In this document: piece after piece, positions 7,858-8,293 of the stretch
Layout of the letters: each line of letters starts with the position of its first letter
How positions within the stretch are numbered: the first letter of the stretch is position 1
DNA from: an uncultured Spartobacteria bacterium
GTDB taxonomy: Bacteria; Verrucomicrobiota; Verrucomicrobiae; Chthoniobacterales; UBA6821
Direction of reading: 5' to 3'
DNA length: 8,293 nt
Assembly (NCBI GenBank): GCA_903919105.1
Contig: CAIXGT010000047.1
Span: 1 to 8,293 of the forward strand
The notes under the pieces: model-generated
Databases searched by the model: none
Told to the model about the DNA's origin: nothing
Seen by the model: the letters and a program-made list of their open reading frames with translations, nothing else
Made by a program: the position numbers and the translations under genes

Positions 7858-7870
7858 AAAACAGAGCGAA

Positions 7871-8059
7871 TCATGCCGCGACCACATCCACTGATGTCAC
7901 TTCTCCTTTCTCTGTCGTGATCCGCACCGTGGCAGGGCGACAACAGACAGCACAGTCCTCGATCATCTCCACAATACCATCCTCGGCTGTCTCGATTTGA
8001 ATGGCGAATTCTTCCCCGCATTGGGGACACTGGATCATGATTTCCTGAAGCCAAGACAT
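7871..8059 (-). CDS. CPXCG motif-containing cysteine-rich small protein
   Basis: A 62-residue protein with CPQCG at 11-15 and DCAVCCRP at 35-42, giving cysteines C11, C14, C36, C39 and C40. This is the pattern of the CPXCG cysteine-rich family (Cys_rich_CPXG, PF14255), small zinc-ribbon-like proteins of unknown function. The rest is acidic with alternating beta-strand-like stretches (FAIQIETAEDG, ATVRITTEKGEV), consistent with one small metal-bound beta fold; zinc binding is inferred from the paired cysteines. The start at 8059 (MSWLQEIMIQCPQCG) fits the usual short lead before the first CPXC; the second Met (residue 8, 8038) is a possible alternative. No Shine-Dalgarno sequence precedes it; instead a TTCA heptamer array ends 11 bases upstream. 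It is followed after 55 bases by the SirB1-like gene on the same strand. Confidence 0.85.
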   Translation of the reverse strand: MSWLQEIMIQCPQCGEEFAIQIETAEDGIVEMIEDCAVCCRPATVRITTEKGEVTSVDVVAA

Positions 8060-8070
8060 GGATGGAAAAA

Positions 8071-8098
8071 GGATGAAGGATGAATTATGAATGATGAA
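8071..8098 (-). repeat. heptamer array TTCANNN, 4 perfect units
   Basis: The + strand reads GGATGAA, GGATGAA, TTATGAA, TGATGAA in exact register, that is TTCATCA, TTCATAA, TTCATCC, TTCATCC in transcript sense. A further unit on the upstream side (AACAGAA at 8099-8105) keeps only part of the motif. The array lies in the 89-base gap between rsfS and the CPXCG gene and ends 11 bases before the CPXCG start; the intervening bases (TTTTTCCATCC in sense) are pyrimidine-rich. Near the rsfS stop, two TCGAANN units in 7-base spacing (8134-8147) may be decayed relatives or chance. Confidence 0.85.
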
Positions 8099-8148
8099 AA
8101 CAGAATTCAGAGGCCTTAAATAATCCCCGTCTGTCGAACATCGAATCT

Positions 8149-8293
8149 CTATTCTTCAATCTCCAGGCGTCCTGCGTCTCCCCAGAGGGATTCCAGTCCG
8201 TAGAGATCGCGCTTGTCCTTATGGAAGATATGAATGATCACACTGCCGTAATCGATGATGACCCACTGGCTGATTGGAAATCCATCCTCGGCA
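8149..8293 (-). CDS. rsfS: ribosomal silencing factor RsfS (Iojap family), C-terminal part
   Basis: An open frame enters from the right edge and ends at a TAG at 8149-8151, giving 47 residues. They read AEDGFPISQW, then VIIDYGSVIIHIFHKDKRDL, then YGLESLWGDAGRLEIEE. The W-V-I-I-D-Y-G-x-V-x-x-H-x-F-H core followed by R-D-L-Y-x-L-E-x-L-W-G-D-A is the C-terminal signature of RsfS/Iojap/DUF143. RsfS binds ribosomal protein L14 (uL14) on the large subunit and blocks subunit joining when nutrients are scarce. The N-terminal half lies outside the window. It is the first visible gene of the - strand cluster; the CPXCG gene follows after 89 bases that include a TTCA heptamer array. No intrinsic terminator is apparent in that gap, so cotranscription is possible. 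Confidence 0.93.
   Translation of the reverse strand, partial: AEDGFPISQWVIIDYGSVIIHIFHKDKRDLYGLESLWGDAGRLEIEE

Noticed and set aside
7854..8054. 66-codon - strand open frame overlapping the CPXCG gene in another frame
   Set aside because: It overlaps nearly all of the CPXCG gene, whose cysteine pattern is a clear family match, and its own translation has no motif.
7816..8098. CRISPR array or phage-type direct repeats
   Set aside because: The units are 7 bases with no unique spacers of 25-40 bases, and no cas genes are present; these are short tandem heptamers.
8060..8148. Riboswitch or attenuator in the rsfS-CPXCG spacer
   Set aside because: Apart from the heptamer array there is no long inverted repeat; AGGCCT at 8111-8116 is only a six-base palindrome.

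Overview
The window is a chromosomal, gene-dense stretch with eight protein genes, one of them cut by the right edge. No tRNA, rRNA, insertion sequence, CRISPR array, phage gene or origin is visible. I think the organism is a Gram-negative bacterium of the Planctomycetota-Verrucomicrobiota-Chlamydiota type, most likely Verrucomicrobiota. This rests on three things: the gene set (a GH63/MGH1-like glucosidase, a CPXCG protein beside a SirB1-like protein and rsfS), the scarcity of Shine-Dalgarno sequences, and the TTCA-rich heptamer spacers. It is an inference, not a demonstrated placement.

Left part, + strand: an FAD flavoprotein of the HI0933/YhiN superfamily (49-1308), followed 31 bases later by a four-helix membrane protein with a bestrophin-like DUF4239 domain (1340-2104). 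A short imperfect stem-loop (2104-2139) lies between this pair and the oppositely oriented genes.

Right part, - strand, read from right to left: the C-terminus of the ribosomal silencing factor RsfS (8149-8293, partial), a 62-residue CPXCG zinc-ribbon-like protein (7871-8059), a SirB1/transglutaminase-like protein (6997-7815), CinA (5738-7000), a large GH63 glucosidase (3041-5725) and a short-chain dehydrogenase resembling Bacillus glucose 1-dehydrogenase (2160-2927). The spacing (89, 55, -3, 12 and 113 bases) allows one transcript, at least from rsfS to the glucosidase. The SirB1-like gene and cinA share an ATGA stop/start overlap, and cinA has the only convincing GGAG ribosome binding site in the window.

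Functionally the - strand cluster mixes housekeeping roles (ribosome silencing, NMN deamidation/pyridine nucleotide salvage) with carbohydrate metabolism. The glucosidase and the glucose-dehydrogenase-like enzyme could act in series: release glucose from a glucoside, then oxidise it.

The most unusual signal is not a gene. Two spacers of the - strand cluster consist largely of a strict 7-base periodic array whose transcript-sense unit is TTCANNN: five perfect units plus one degenerate before the SirB1-like gene, and four perfect units before the CPXCG gene. Each array ends at or within a few bases of a start codon. The TTCA is constant and the other three positions vary. I see no complete new enzymatic or defence system in this window.
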